Positions 15,647 to 24,364 of a DNA stretch of 34,775 nucleotides are shown in pieces. Below the pieces are notes generated by a model. The model did not search any database, had not been told where the DNA came from, and saw nothing but the letters and a program-made list of their open reading frames with translations. Within the stretch, counting starts at the first letter, position 1; each line of letters opens with the position of its first letter. The translations under genes were made by a program, and so were the position numbers. Origin of the DNA: Sphingomonas_R sp036387535 (GTDB taxonomy: Bacteria; Pseudomonadota; Alphaproteobacteria; Sphingomonadales; Sphingomonadaceae); contig NZ_DASVTO010000103.1 in the NCBI RefSeq assembly GCF_036387535.1, positions 1 to 34,775 on the forward strand, given 5' to 3'.

Positions 15647-17641
15647 ATGACTCAGATGTTCCGGATTACCCTTCCCGATGGCTCGCACCGCGAGGTGCCG
15701 GCGGGCACCACCCCCGCCGACATCGCGGCGGCGATCGGGCCCGGCCTCGCCAAGGCCGCGATCGCGGCGCGCGTCGATGGCGAGGTGCGTGATATCGCAC
15801 GGCCGTTCGAGGGCGACGCGCAGCTCGCGCTGATCACCGCCAAGGATGAGGCCGACGCGCTGGAACTGGCGCGGCACGATTTTGCCCATGTCCTGGCGGA
15901 AGCCGTGCAGACGCTGTTCCCGGGCACGCAGATCACCTTCGGCCCGGCGACCGACGACGGCTTCTATTATGATTTCGCGCCGAAGGACCGCCCGTTCACC
16001 GACGAGGATCTGCCCGCGATCGAGGCGGAGATGCGCCGCGTGATCGCCCGCGACGAGACACTGGTGCGCGAGGTGTGGGAGCGCGATGCGGTGCGTGATT
16101 ATTTCGCGGCCGCGGGCGAGACGTTCAAGGCGGACTGGGTGATGGAACTGCCCGCCGACCAGACGATCACCATGTACCGGTCGGGCGGATGGATGGATCT
16201 GTGCCGCGGGCCGCATCTGGCCTCCACCGGCAAGCTCGATCCCAACGCGTTCAAGCTGACGCGGGTATCGGGCGCCTATTGGCGCGGCGACCAGAAGAAC
16301 GCGATGCTCAGCCGCATCTACGGCACTGGCTGGCTCAACAAGAAGCAGCTCGACGCGCATCTCCTGCGGCTGGAGGAAGCGGCCAAGCGCGACCATCGCC
16401 GGATCGGACAGGACATGGACCTGTTCCACCTGCAATCCGAAGCGCAGGGCTCGGTGTTCTGGCATCCGAACGGCTATCTGCTGTGGCGGCAGCTGGAGGC
16501 CTATATGCGCCGCCGGCTCGACGCCGCCGGCTACCGCGAGGTCAAGACGCCGCAGTTGATGGACGCGCGCCAATGGGAGGCGTCGGGTCATTGGGGCAAA
16601 TATCGCGAGAACATGTTCGTGGTGCCGGACGAGGTGCCGAACACCGAGGATGAGGGCGCGATCTTCACCGGCGAAGGCGACCTGATGGCGCTGAAGCCGA
16701 TGAACTGCCCCGCGCATGTCCTGATTTTCCGCCAGGGCATCAAATCCTATCGCGACCTTCCGATGCGGCTGGCGGAATTCGGCTGCTGCCACCGCAACGA
16801 ACCGCATGGCGCATTGCACGGCATCATGCGCGTGCGGCAGTTCACGCAGGACGATGCCCACATCTTCTGCCGCGAGGATCAGATCGTCGACGAGGTGCGG
16901 CTGTTCTGCGACCTGCTGGACGTGGTCTACAAGGATCTCGGGTTCGAATCCTATGCGATCAAGCTGGCGCTGCGGCCGGAAAAGCGGTTCGGCAGCGACG
17001 CGATGTGGGACAAGGCGGAACAGAATCTGCGCGATGCCGTCCGCGCCGCCGGCCGCGCCGGGCCGGAATATGGCTGGCAAGAACTGCCGGGCGAAGGCGC
17101 CTTCTATTCGCCGAAACTGGAATTCCACCTGACCGATGCGATCGGGCGGACCTGGCAATGCGGGACGATCCAGCTGGACTATGTTCTGCCGGAACGGCTG
17201 GACGCCAGCTATGTCGGGGAGGATGGCGAGCGCCACCGGCCGGTCATGCTCCACCGGGCGATCCTGGGCACGTTCGAACGCTTTCTGGGCATCCTGATCG
17301 AACATCATGCCGGCCGCTTCCCGATGTGGCTGGCCCCGGTGCAGGCGGTGGTGGCGACGATCGTGTCGGATGCCGACGGCTATGCCGCGGACGTGGTGGC
17401 GCGGCTGACCGCAGCGGGCATCCGCGCCGATGGCGATGCGCGCAACGAGAAGATCAACTACAAGGTGCGCGAACACAGCCTGGCCAAGGTGCCGGTGCTG
17501 CTGGTCGTCGGCAAGCGCGAGGCGGACGAGGGCACCGTCGCGATCCGCCGGCTGGGCAGCCAGGCGCAGACCGTCATGCCTTTGGCCGACGCCATCGCCA
17601 TGCTGCGGGCAGAGGCGCGGGCGCCGGATCTGGCGTCCTAG
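15647..17641 (+). CDS. thrS: Threonyl-tRNA synthetase
   Basis: A 664-residue class II synthetase charging tRNA-Thr. Order of domains: TGS (residues about 1-65), editing domain with HxxxH at H77/H81 and the Cys/His of LCRGPH near 186-190, catalytic core from about 260 with Zn ligand Cys in MNCPAH (about 354), motif 2 around CHRNEPHGALHG, motif 3 in HRAILGTFERF, and the anticodon-binding domain ending in EARAPD. The length is standard. Start ATG 15647 (MTQMFRITL); ATG 15656 is also possible because the ribosome site is weak. Complete. Confidence 0.97.
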   Translation: MTQMFRITLPDGSHREVPAGTTPADIAAAIGPGLAKAAIAARVDGEVRDIARPFEGDAQLALITAKDEADALELARHDFAHVLAEAVQTLFPGTQITFGPATDDGFYYDFAPKDRPFTDEDLPAIEAEMRRVIARDETLVREVWERDAVRDYFAAAGETFKADWVMELPADQTITMYRSGGWMDLCRGPHLASTGKLDPNAFKLTRVSGAYWRGDQKNAMLSRIYGTGWLNKKQLDAHLLRLEEAAKRDHRRIGQDMDLFHLQSEAQGSVFWHPNGYLLWRQLEAYMRRRLDAAGYREVKTPQLMDARQWEASGHWGKYRENMFVVPDEVPNTEDEGAIFTGEGDLMALKPMNCPAHVLIFRQGIKSYRDLPMRLAEFGCCHRNEPHGALHGIMRVRQFTQDDAHIFCREDQIVDEVRLFCDLLDVVYKDLGFESYAIKLALRPEKRFGSDAMWDKAEQNLRDAVRAAGRAGPEYGWQELPGEGAFYSPKLEFHLTDAIGRTWQCGTIQLDYVLPERLDASYVGEDGERHRPVMLHRAILGTFERFLGILIEHHAGRFPMWLAPVQAVVATIVSDADGYAADVVARLTAAGIRADGDARNEKINYKVREHSLAKVPVLLVVGKREADEGTVAIRRLGSQAQTVMPLADAIAMLRAEARAPDLAS

Positions 17642-17692
17642 CCCCACCGCCCGCCCGGGAGGGCAGGCGCTTTTTGACGGGAAGGGACGCGG

Positions 17693-19051
17693 ATGCTGGG
17701 GACGGACCGCGCGGAGGTTCGGGCGACGCTGGCGCTGGCGTTGCCGATGGTGCTGACCAATCTGGCGCAGGCGGCGATCAACGCGACCGACGTCGCCCTG
17801 CTGGGGCTGGTCGGGCCGCGCACGCTGGCGGCGGGGGCACTGGGCGTGAACCTGATCACCGCGTGCCTGTTCTTCGGCACCGGTGTCGTCACCGCATCCG
17901 CGCCGATGCTGTCGCGCGCGCTGGGCGCCCGCGCGCACGCTGTGCGCGATGTGCGGCGGACGGTGCGACAGGCCCTGTGGTCCGCCCTGGTGCTGGCGGT
18001 GCCGTTCTGGCTGATCCTGTGGCATGCCGCCGCGATCCTCGTCCGCCTGGGGCAGGACCCGGCCTTGTCCCTGGCGGCGCAGGGTTTCGTGCGGGCGACG
18101 ATGTGGGGGCTGCTGCCGGCCTATGCCTATCTGGTCCTGCGCAGTTTCATGGCGGCCGTGGGTCGTCCGGGCTGGTCGCTGGGCATCGCCGCACTGGCGG
18201 TGCTGGCCAATGCCGCGATCAATTCCGTGCTGATCTTCGGCGCATTCGGGCTGCCGGCCCTGGGGCTGGTCGGCGCCGGCATCGGCAGCAGCATCGCGAA
18301 CCTGCTGATGTTCGTCGGCATGGCGATCGTCGTGACGCGCGACCGCAGGTTCCGGCGCTACCGCCTGTTCGGGCGGTTCTGGCGTGCGGATGGCGCGCGG
18401 TTCGGGCAACTGTGGCGGCTGGGCCTGCCGATCGCGGTCACGCTGACGCTGGAGGTCACGGTGTTCAACGCCGCGGTGTTCCTGATGGGCTTGCTGGGGA
18501 CCACAGCGCTGGCGGCGCACGCGATCGCGATCCAGATTGCCGCACTGTCCTTCATGGTGCCGCTGGGCATGGCGCAGGCGGTGACGGTGCGGGTCGGCAC
18601 GGCCGCCGGGCGGGGTGATCGCGCCGGGGTGGCGCGGGCCGGCTGGACCACCTTCGCGCTCGGCACCGGCTTCATGACGACGATGGCGCTGGTGCTGCTG
18701 TCCGTTCCGCGCCTGCTGGTTTCCGCCTTCATCGACGTCGACGATCCCGCGAATGCGGAGGTGGTGGCGCTGGCGATCCGTTTCCTGCGCATCGCCGCGC
18801 TGTTCCAGGTGGTGGACGGCGCGCAGGCGGTCGGGGCGGGCATGCTGCGCGGGCTGCACGATACCGCCTGGCCGATGGCCTATGCGCTGTTCGGCTATTG
18901 GGTCGTGGGCCTCGGGGTCGCGGTCTGGCTCGGTTTCCATGCCGGGTGGGGCGGCGTCGGTGTGTGGATCGGGCTGGCAAGCGGCCTGGCGGTGGTGGCG
19001 GTACTGATGATGACGCGCTGGGCGATGCGCGATCGGCTGCGACTGACATGA
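17693..19051 (+). CDS. MATE family efflux transporter
   Basis: A 452-residue inner-membrane exporter of the multidrug and toxic compound extrusion family with about 12 hydrophobic segments. The first half shows LALALPMVLTNLAQAAINATDVALLG and a G-rich loop; the second half repeats the pattern from about 230 (FGQLWRLGLPIAVTLTLE). GLHDTAWPM and the glycine-rich last helices fit NorM-like members. Length is normal. The stop overlaps the pabBC start (ATGA), so the two are translated together. Exported compound unknown; it could be a folate intermediate, but that is only a guess from linkage. Confidence 0.88.
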   Translation: MLGTDRAEVRATLALALPMVLTNLAQAAINATDVALLGLVGPRTLAAGALGVNLITACLFFGTGVVTASAPMLSRALGARAHAVRDVRRTVRQALWSALVLAVPFWLILWHAAAILVRLGQDPALSLAAQGFVRATMWGLLPAYAYLVLRSFMAAVGRPGWSLGIAALAVLANAAINSVLIFGAFGLPALGLVGAGIGSSIANLLMFVGMAIVVTRDRRFRRYRLFGRFWRADGARFGQLWRLGLPIAVTLTLEVTVFNAAVFLMGLLGTTALAAHAIAIQIAALSFMVPLGMAQAVTVRVGTAAGRGDRAGVARAGWTTFALGTGFMTTMALVLLSVPRLLVSAFIDVDDPANAEVVALAIRFLRIAALFQVVDGAQAVGAGMLRGLHDTAWPMAYALFGYWVVGLGVAVWLGFHAGWGGVGVWIGLASGLAVVAVLMMTRWAMRDRLRLT

Positions 19052-20793
19052 CCGCGCCGTTCGTCCTGATCGATGACCAGCGCCCCGGCGGCCGCGCAAC
19101 GCTGTACCGCGATCCGGTCGCGGTGCTGGTGGCCGAAACGGGCGCGGCCGTGGCCGGCGTGCTGGACGGTCTGCGCCGCGCACGGGCGGACGGGCTGATC
19201 GCGGCCGGCTATCTGGCGTACGGCGCCGGCGCGGCGCTGGAGCCGCGGCTGGCCCCGGCGGCGGAAACCGGCATGCCGCTCGCCTGGTTCGGGCTGTTCG
19301 CCGGCGGAACGGCGGTGGACGCGGTCGACTGGCTGCCCGACCCGGCCGGTGCCGCCACCGGACCGGTCGTGCCGCGGATCGACCGCAATGCTTATGATCG
19401 GGCGTTCGCGCAGGTGCAGGCCGGCATTGCTGCAGGCGACATCTATCAGGCGAACCTGACCTTTCCCGCCGATATCGCGATCGCGGGCGATCCGCTGGCG
19501 CTGTACGCCCGGTTGCGCGCCGCGGCGCAGGGTGGCTGGGGCGGCGTGGTGTGGGACGGCGCGCGCCATCTGCTGTCCTGTTCGCCCGAGCTGTTCTTCA
19601 CGCTGGCGGGCGACCGGCTGACCGCGCGCCCGATGAAGGGCACCGCCATGCGCGATCCCGATCGCGATACCGACGCCGCGGCGGCACGGGCGCTGGCCAG
19701 CGATCCGAAGCAGCGCGCCGAAAACCTGATGATCGTCGATCTGTTGCGCAACGATCTCGCGCGGGTGGCGGTGCCGGGCAGCGTCGCGGTGCCGGCGCTG
19801 TTCACCGTCGAAACCTATCCGACCATCCACCAGCTGACCTCCACCGTCGTCGCCACGCTGGCACCGGGGCGCGATGCGGTCGATATGCTGGCCGCGACCT
19901 TCCCCTGCGGATCCGTCACCGGCGCGCCCAAGATCCGCGCGATGGAAATCATCGCCGCGGTCGAGCCCGAACCCCGCGGAGCCTATACGGGATCCGTGGG
20001 TTGGATGGATACCGCGGGCGATGCCGCCTTCAATGTGGCGATCCGAACCCTGCGGATCGAGGCGGGGACCGGAGTGGGAACGATGGGACTGGGATCGGGC
20101 ATCGTCGCCGATTCAGAGGCATCCGCCGAATGGGCGGAGTCGCTGGCGAAGGGCCGGTTCGTGTCCGCCGGCGCGCGGCCGTTCGACCTGATCGAAACCA
20201 TGCGGTTCGATCCGATGGAGGGGCTGTGCGACCTGGATCGCCACATGACGCGGATGGGGCGTTCGGCCGAGGCGTTGGGCTTCCTGTTCGACCGTCACGA
20301 TGTCCGCAACGAATTGCAGGCCGCGACCTTCCGGCTGCGCGTGGCATCGCGGGTGCGGCTGATGCTCGCGCGGTCGGGCGTGGTGTCGGTGGAAGCGCGG
20401 GCGGTTCCGCCGGCGCCATCCGGACCGGTCGACGTCGCGATCGTGCCGCTGCCGGTCCGGCCGGACGATTTCCGGCTGGCGCACAAGACCAGCGATCGCG
20501 GCTTCTACGACGCGGCCCGGCGCGCGGCGGGCACGTTCGAAGTCCTGTTCGAGGCGCCCGACGGCCGGCTGACGGAGGGTAGCTTCACCAACCTGTTCGT
20601 CGAACGGGACGGCCGGCTGCTGACGCCGGCGCTGGACGCCGGCCTGCTGCCGGGCGTACTGCGCGACCGGCTGGTTGCGGACGGCCAGGCTGTGGAGGCC
20701 GATCTGCGCCGCGCCGATCTTGCCCACGGGTTCCGGATCGGCAACGCCGTGCGCGGCATGATCGTTGCGCGATTGGTGGCGCCGGCTGGTTGA
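19048..20793 (+). CDS. pabB: Fused aminodeoxychorismate synthase I / 4-amino-4-deoxychorismate lyase
   Basis: A 581-residue two-domain enzyme for p-aminobenzoate in folate synthesis. Residues about 1-370 are the chorismate-binding PabB part: DIYQANLTF, the PMKGT motif with the key Lys near 197, the SSPELFF-like CSPELFFTL, and GSVTGAPKIRAMEI near 288. Residues about 378-581 are a class IV aminotransferase-fold PabC lyase: RPFDLIETM, the PLP-binding Lys at about 480 in AHKTSDRGFYD, and LTEGSFTNLF. The Lys in PxKGT separates PabB from TrpE-type enzymes. Start ATG 19048 overlaps the MATE stop. The fusion would make PABA from chorismate with only a PabA glutamine amidotransferase added; none is in view. 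Confidence 0.93.
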   Translation: MTAPFVLIDDQRPGGRATLYRDPVAVLVAETGAAVAGVLDGLRRARADGLIAAGYLAYGAGAALEPRLAPAAETGMPLAWFGLFAGGTAVDAVDWLPDPAGAATGPVVPRIDRNAYDRAFAQVQAGIAAGDIYQANLTFPADIAIAGDPLALYARLRAAAQGGWGGVVWDGARHLLSCSPELFFTLAGDRLTARPMKGTAMRDPDRDTDAAAARALASDPKQRAENLMIVDLLRNDLARVAVPGSVAVPALFTVETYPTIHQLTSTVVATLAPGRDAVDMLAATFPCGSVTGAPKIRAMEIIAAVEPEPRGAYTGSVGWMDTAGDAAFNVAIRTLRIEAGTGVGTMGLGSGIVADSEASAEWAESLAKGRFVSAGARPFDLIETMRFDPMEGLCDLDRHMTRMGRSAEALGFLFDRHDVRNELQAATFRLRVASRVRLMLARSGVVSVEARAVPPAPSGPVDVAIVPLPVRPDDFRLAHKTSDRGFYDAARRAAGTFEVLFEAPDGRLTEGSFTNLFVERDGRLLTPALDAGLLPGVLRDRLVADGQAVEADLRRADLAHGFRIGNAVRGMIVARLVAPAG

Positions 20794-20842
20794 AAGCTGC
20801 GCGTCCTGCGGCTATCGCGCCCCGAACGCAAAGGGGCCGATC

Positions 20843-22045
20843 ATGACCAACACTTCCGCCAGCCTGGACCGCATCACGCCGTCCGCGACGCTCGCCATGA
20901 CGAGCCGGGTGCTGGACCTGAAGGCGCAGGGGATCGACGTGATCGGCCTGGGTGCCGGCGAGCCGGATTTCGACACGCCCGATTTCGTGAAGGACGCCGC
21001 GATCGCCGCGATCCATGCCGGCAAGACCAAATATACCAATGTCGACGGCACCGCCGACCTGAAGGCCGCGATCATCGCGAAGTTCCTGCGCGATAACGGG
21101 CTGACCTATGCGCCCAGCCAGATCAGCGTGAACGTCGGCGGCAAGCATACCCTGTTCAACGCGCTGGTCGCGACGGTCGATGCCGGGGACGAGGTGGTGA
21201 TCCCCGCACCCTATTGGGTCAGCTATCCCGACATCGTGCAGTTTGCGGGCGGCACGCCGGTGATCGTGAAGGCGGGCGCGGACCAGCAGTACAAGGTGAC
21301 GCCCGACCAGATCGAGGCCGCGATCACGCCCCGCACGAAATGGGTGATCCTGAATTCGCCGTCCAACCCGACCGGCGCCGCCTATACTGCGGACGAGCTG
21401 GCGGCGCTGGGCGCCATGTTCCGCCGCCACCCGCACGTCATGATCCTGGCCGACGATATGTACGAACATATCGTGTATGACGGGTTCCAGTTCGCGACGA
21501 TCGCGCAGGTCTGCCCCGATCTCTACGATCGCACGCTCACCATGAACGGCTGTTCGAAGGCGTATGCGATGACCGGCTGGCGGATCGGCTATGCCGGTGG
21601 GCCGGTGTGGCTGATCAAGGCGATGGCGAAACTGCAATCGCAATCGACGTCCAACCCCTGCTCGATCGCGCAGGCGGCGGCGGTGGCGGCGCTGAACGGG
21701 CCGCAGGATTTTCTGGCCGAACGCAACGCCGCGTTCCAGCGCCGGCGCGATCTGGTCGTCGGGCTGCTGAACGCCATTCCCGGCATCAGCTGCCCCACGC
21801 CGGAAGGCGCCTTCTACGTCTATCCCGATGTATCGGGGCTGATCGGCAAGACCACGCCCAAGGGCGCGGTGATCGCGACCGACGAGCAGCTGGTGACCTA
21901 TCTGCTCGACGAGGCGCGGGTCGCGGCGGTGCATGGCGGCGCGTTCGGGTTGGAACCCGCGTTCCGCATCAGCTACGCCACGTCGGAGGCGTTGCTGACC
22001 GAGGCCTGCGCGCGGATCGCGACGGCGTGTGCGGCGCTGGTGTGA
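20843..22045 (+). CDS. Aspartate aminotransferase (class I, Ib type)
   Basis: A 400-residue PLP transaminase, interconverting aspartate/oxaloacetate and glutamate. The N-terminal LKAQGIDVIGLGAGEPDFDTP, YTNVDGTADLK, the NSPSNPTGA substrate loop, the ADDMYEHIVYD stretch, and the PLP-Lys in NGCSKAYAMTGWRIGY are those of the AatA (Rhizobium-type) group. The C-terminal Arg in EPAFRISYATS binds the substrate carboxylate. ATG 20843 is chosen over an upstream ATG at 20765 because that would extend over the end of pabBC with an unconserved tail. Possible dual action on prephenate is known in some Ib enzymes but not readable here. Confidence 0.92.
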   Translation: MTNTSASLDRITPSATLAMTSRVLDLKAQGIDVIGLGAGEPDFDTPDFVKDAAIAAIHAGKTKYTNVDGTADLKAAIIAKFLRDNGLTYAPSQISVNVGGKHTLFNALVATVDAGDEVVIPAPYWVSYPDIVQFAGGTPVIVKAGADQQYKVTPDQIEAAITPRTKWVILNSPSNPTGAAYTADELAALGAMFRRHPHVMILADDMYEHIVYDGFQFATIAQVCPDLYDRTLTMNGCSKAYAMTGWRIGYAGGPVWLIKAMAKLQSQSTSNPCSIAQAAAVAALNGPQDFLAERNAAFQRRRDLVVGLLNAIPGISCPTPEGAFYVYPDVSGLIGKTTPKGAVIATDEQLVTYLLDEARVAAVHGGAFGLEPAFRISYATSEALLTEACARIATACAALV

Positions 22046-22080
22046 GGATAGCCTCCACGCACATCTAAGCTGACCCGTCC

Positions 22081-22155
22081 GTCCCGAGCGCAGTCGAGGG
22101 AGCCTTCGAGCGCAGCCGAGAAGCCAGCTTCAAACCCCTCGGCTACGCTCGGGAT
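22081..22155. repeat. Inverted repeat of the 'CCCGAGCG' type between convergent genes
   Basis: Left arm 22081-22100 and right arm 22136-22155 match at 17 of 20 positions as inverted copies, and the middle (TTCGAGCGCAGCCGAGAA) is a partial third copy. It sits between the 3' ends of the aminotransferase and oligopeptidase genes, so a bidirectional terminator role is plausible. I associate this repeat type with sphingomonad chromosomes. Confidence 0.8.
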
Positions 22156-22185
22156 CAGCGGGTGAATGGGGCGCGCTTTTCCCCC

Positions 22186-24285
22186 TCACCCCAGCTGGTT
22201 GATCGCGAAGACATAGGCCTCCGCGATTTCCTGCAGCGCGTCGAACCGGCCCGACTTGCCGCCATGGCCGGCACCCATGTTGATCTTCAGCAGCAACAGG
22301 TTGGCGTCGGTCTTGGCGGCGCGCAGCCGGGCCGCCCATTTGGCGGGTTCCCAATAGGTGACACGCGGATCGTTCAGCCCCCCGGTGATGAGCATCGGCG
22401 GATAGGCCTGTGCACGCACATTCTCATAGGGCGAATAGCTGAGGATCAGGTCGAACGCCGCCTTGTCGGTGATCGGGTTGCCCCATTCCGGCCATTCGCC
22501 GGGGGTGAGCGGCAGGCTTTCGTCCTGCATCGTGTTCAGCACGTCCACGAACGGCACGTCGGCGATCACCGCGCCCCACAGATCGGGATCGGTGTTGGCC
22601 ACCACGCCCATCAGTTCGCCACCCGCCGAACCGCCGTTGATCGCGATCCGCCCCGGCGCCGCGAACCCCGCCGCGATCAGCCCCTTCGCCACATCCACGA
22701 AATCATGGAAGGTGTTCCAGCGCTGCTTCGCCTTGCCCTGCAGATACCAGTCATAGCCGAGATCGTCGCCACCGCGGACATGCGCGATCGCAAAGGCGAA
22801 ACCGCGATCCAGCAGCGACAGCCGCGTCGTCGAGAAGCTGGGCGGGATCGCATGGCCATAGGCGCCGTAGGCATAGAGGAACAGCGGGCCGGACCCGTCC
22901 TTCGGAAAACCCTTCGCATAGACCACTGAGACCGGCAGCATCGTGCCGTCGCGCCCCGGCACCATCAACCGTTCGGTGGCATAGCGATCGGGATCGTAGC
23001 CGGACGGGATTTCCTGCACCTTCAAGGTTTCCAGGGTGCGGGCGACCGGATCATAATCGAACACCGTCACCGGCGTCACCATCGACGTATAGCCGATCCG
23101 GTAGCGCGGCGGATCATAGTCGGGATTGGCGCCCAGCGCGGCAGTATAGCTCGCCTCCGGGAACGGAATGCGATGTTCGTCACCGTCATAGGCCCGCAAC
23201 CGGATCTGATCGAGACCGTCCACCCGCTCGCTGATCGCCAGATGCCGCGCGAAACTGGACAGCCCGGTCAGATAGACCTGGTCCGATCCCGCGATCACCG
23301 TTTCCCACCGGTCGGGCGTCGCCGGATCGGCGCGCGCGATCCGGAAATTGACATGCTCGTCATTGGTCAGGATCCACAGCGATCCCTGCGCGCTGTCGAC
23401 ACGATACTGCCGCTCGATCCGGCGCGGACTGACCAGCAGCGGTGCGGCCCCGAAATCCGCGGTGGGCACCAGCCGGACCTCGTCGGTCTGGTTGTCGCCG
23501 GTGCCGATCACCAGATATCGGCGATCCTGTGTCCGGCCCAGCCCGACGCGAAACCCCTGGTCCGCTTCCTCATACAGCGTCGGCGCGCCGTCGGGATCGC
23601 TGCCCAGCCGGTGGGCGCGGGCGCGGAACGTGCGCCAATTGTCGTTCACCTCGGTATAGGCGACCTGCGTCGAATCCGCGGACCACACGACCCCGCCGTT
23701 GATGACGGTGCTGACCGTCTCGATATCCTGACCGGTCGCCAGATCGCGGATGCGCAGCGTGAAGCGTTCCGCGCCGCTGGTGTCCGCACTCCACGCCAGC
23801 AACCGCCCGTCCGGGCTGACCGCCAGCGCTCCGGCACGGAAATAGTCATGCCCCGCGGCCTCTGCGGTCTCGTCCAGGATCAGCTGGTCCGCGCCACCGC
23901 CCAACGGGCGGCGATACCAGAGCCGATATTGCCCGCCGGTCTGGAACGCCCACCAGTAGACATGATCGCCATCCGCCTGCGGCACCGAACGGTCGTCCTG
24001 CTTCAGCCGGCCCTTCATCTCCTCGAACAGCGTGTCGACCAGCGCCGCGCTGGGCGTCATCGCCGCCTCGAAATACGTGTTCTCGGCCTTCAGATAGTCC
24101 AGGATCTCGGGCTGCTCGACCTTCGGATACGCCTGATCCTTCAGCCAGTGATACGGATCCTCGATGGTGATCCCGTGCGCCGTGCCGGCATGCGGGCGGA
24201 CCGCGGCGATCGGGGGCGGGGGCAGCGTGGCCGGGGTCGTCGGGCCGGTCGGGGCGGGACCATCGGACAGGGCGGAATCGGACAA
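22186..24285 (-). CDS. ptrB: Oligopeptidase B-like S9A serine peptidase
   Basis: A 699-residue prolyl-oligopeptidase-family enzyme of the oligopeptidase B type, cutting short peptides after Arg/Lys in the cytoplasm. After a Pro-rich N-terminal stretch comes HGITIEDPYHWLKD, a seven-blade propeller region, then the hydrolase domain with LYAYGAYGHA, AHVRGGDDLGYDWY, the nucleophile Ser at about 553 in NGGSAGGELMG, an Asp in GGLNDPRVTYWEP and the His in GAGHGGKSGR. Start chosen is TTG 24285, with GAGG 6 bases upstream; an ATG at 24372 would overlap the divergent pepP start and has no ribosome site. Divergent promoter region is then 24286-24364. Confidence 0.88.
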   Translation of the reverse strand: MSDSALSDGPAPTGPTTPATLPPPPIAAVRPHAGTAHGITIEDPYHWLKDQAYPKVEQPEILDYLKAENTYFEAAMTPSAALVDTLFEEMKGRLKQDDRSVPQADGDHVYWWAFQTGGQYRLWYRRPLGGGADQLILDETAEAAGHDYFRAGALAVSPDGRLLAWSADTSGAERFTLRIRDLATGQDIETVSTVINGGVVWSADSTQVAYTEVNDNWRTFRARAHRLGSDPDGAPTLYEEADQGFRVGLGRTQDRRYLVIGTGDNQTDEVRLVPTADFGAAPLLVSPRRIERQYRVDSAQGSLWILTNDEHVNFRIARADPATPDRWETVIAGSDQVYLTGLSSFARHLAISERVDGLDQIRLRAYDGDEHRIPFPEASYTAALGANPDYDPPRYRIGYTSMVTPVTVFDYDPVARTLETLKVQEIPSGYDPDRYATERLMVPGRDGTMLPVSVVYAKGFPKDGSGPLFLYAYGAYGHAIPPSFSTTRLSLLDRGFAFAIAHVRGGDDLGYDWYLQGKAKQRWNTFHDFVDVAKGLIAAGFAAPGRIAINGGSAGGELMGVVANTDPDLWGAVIADVPFVDVLNTMQDESLPLTPGEWPEWGNPITDKAAFDLILSYSPYENVRAQAYPPMLITGGLNDPRVTYWEPAKWAARLRAAKTDANLLLLKINMGAGHGGKSGRFDALQEIAEAYVFAINQLG

Positions 24286-24364
24286 GGGCAACCTCGGCTT
24301 GGCTGGCGCGGGACGGGCCGCGGCGCTATCTGCGAACGGACTGTAGATAGAAGGGCCAACGGGC

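Noticed and set aside
15599..19183. A reverse-strand open frame of about 1190 codons opposite thrS and the MATE gene
   Set aside because: Its translation is Arg/Gln/His-rich and unlike any protein family; it is the antisense shadow of high-GC genes with strong family matches on the plus strand.
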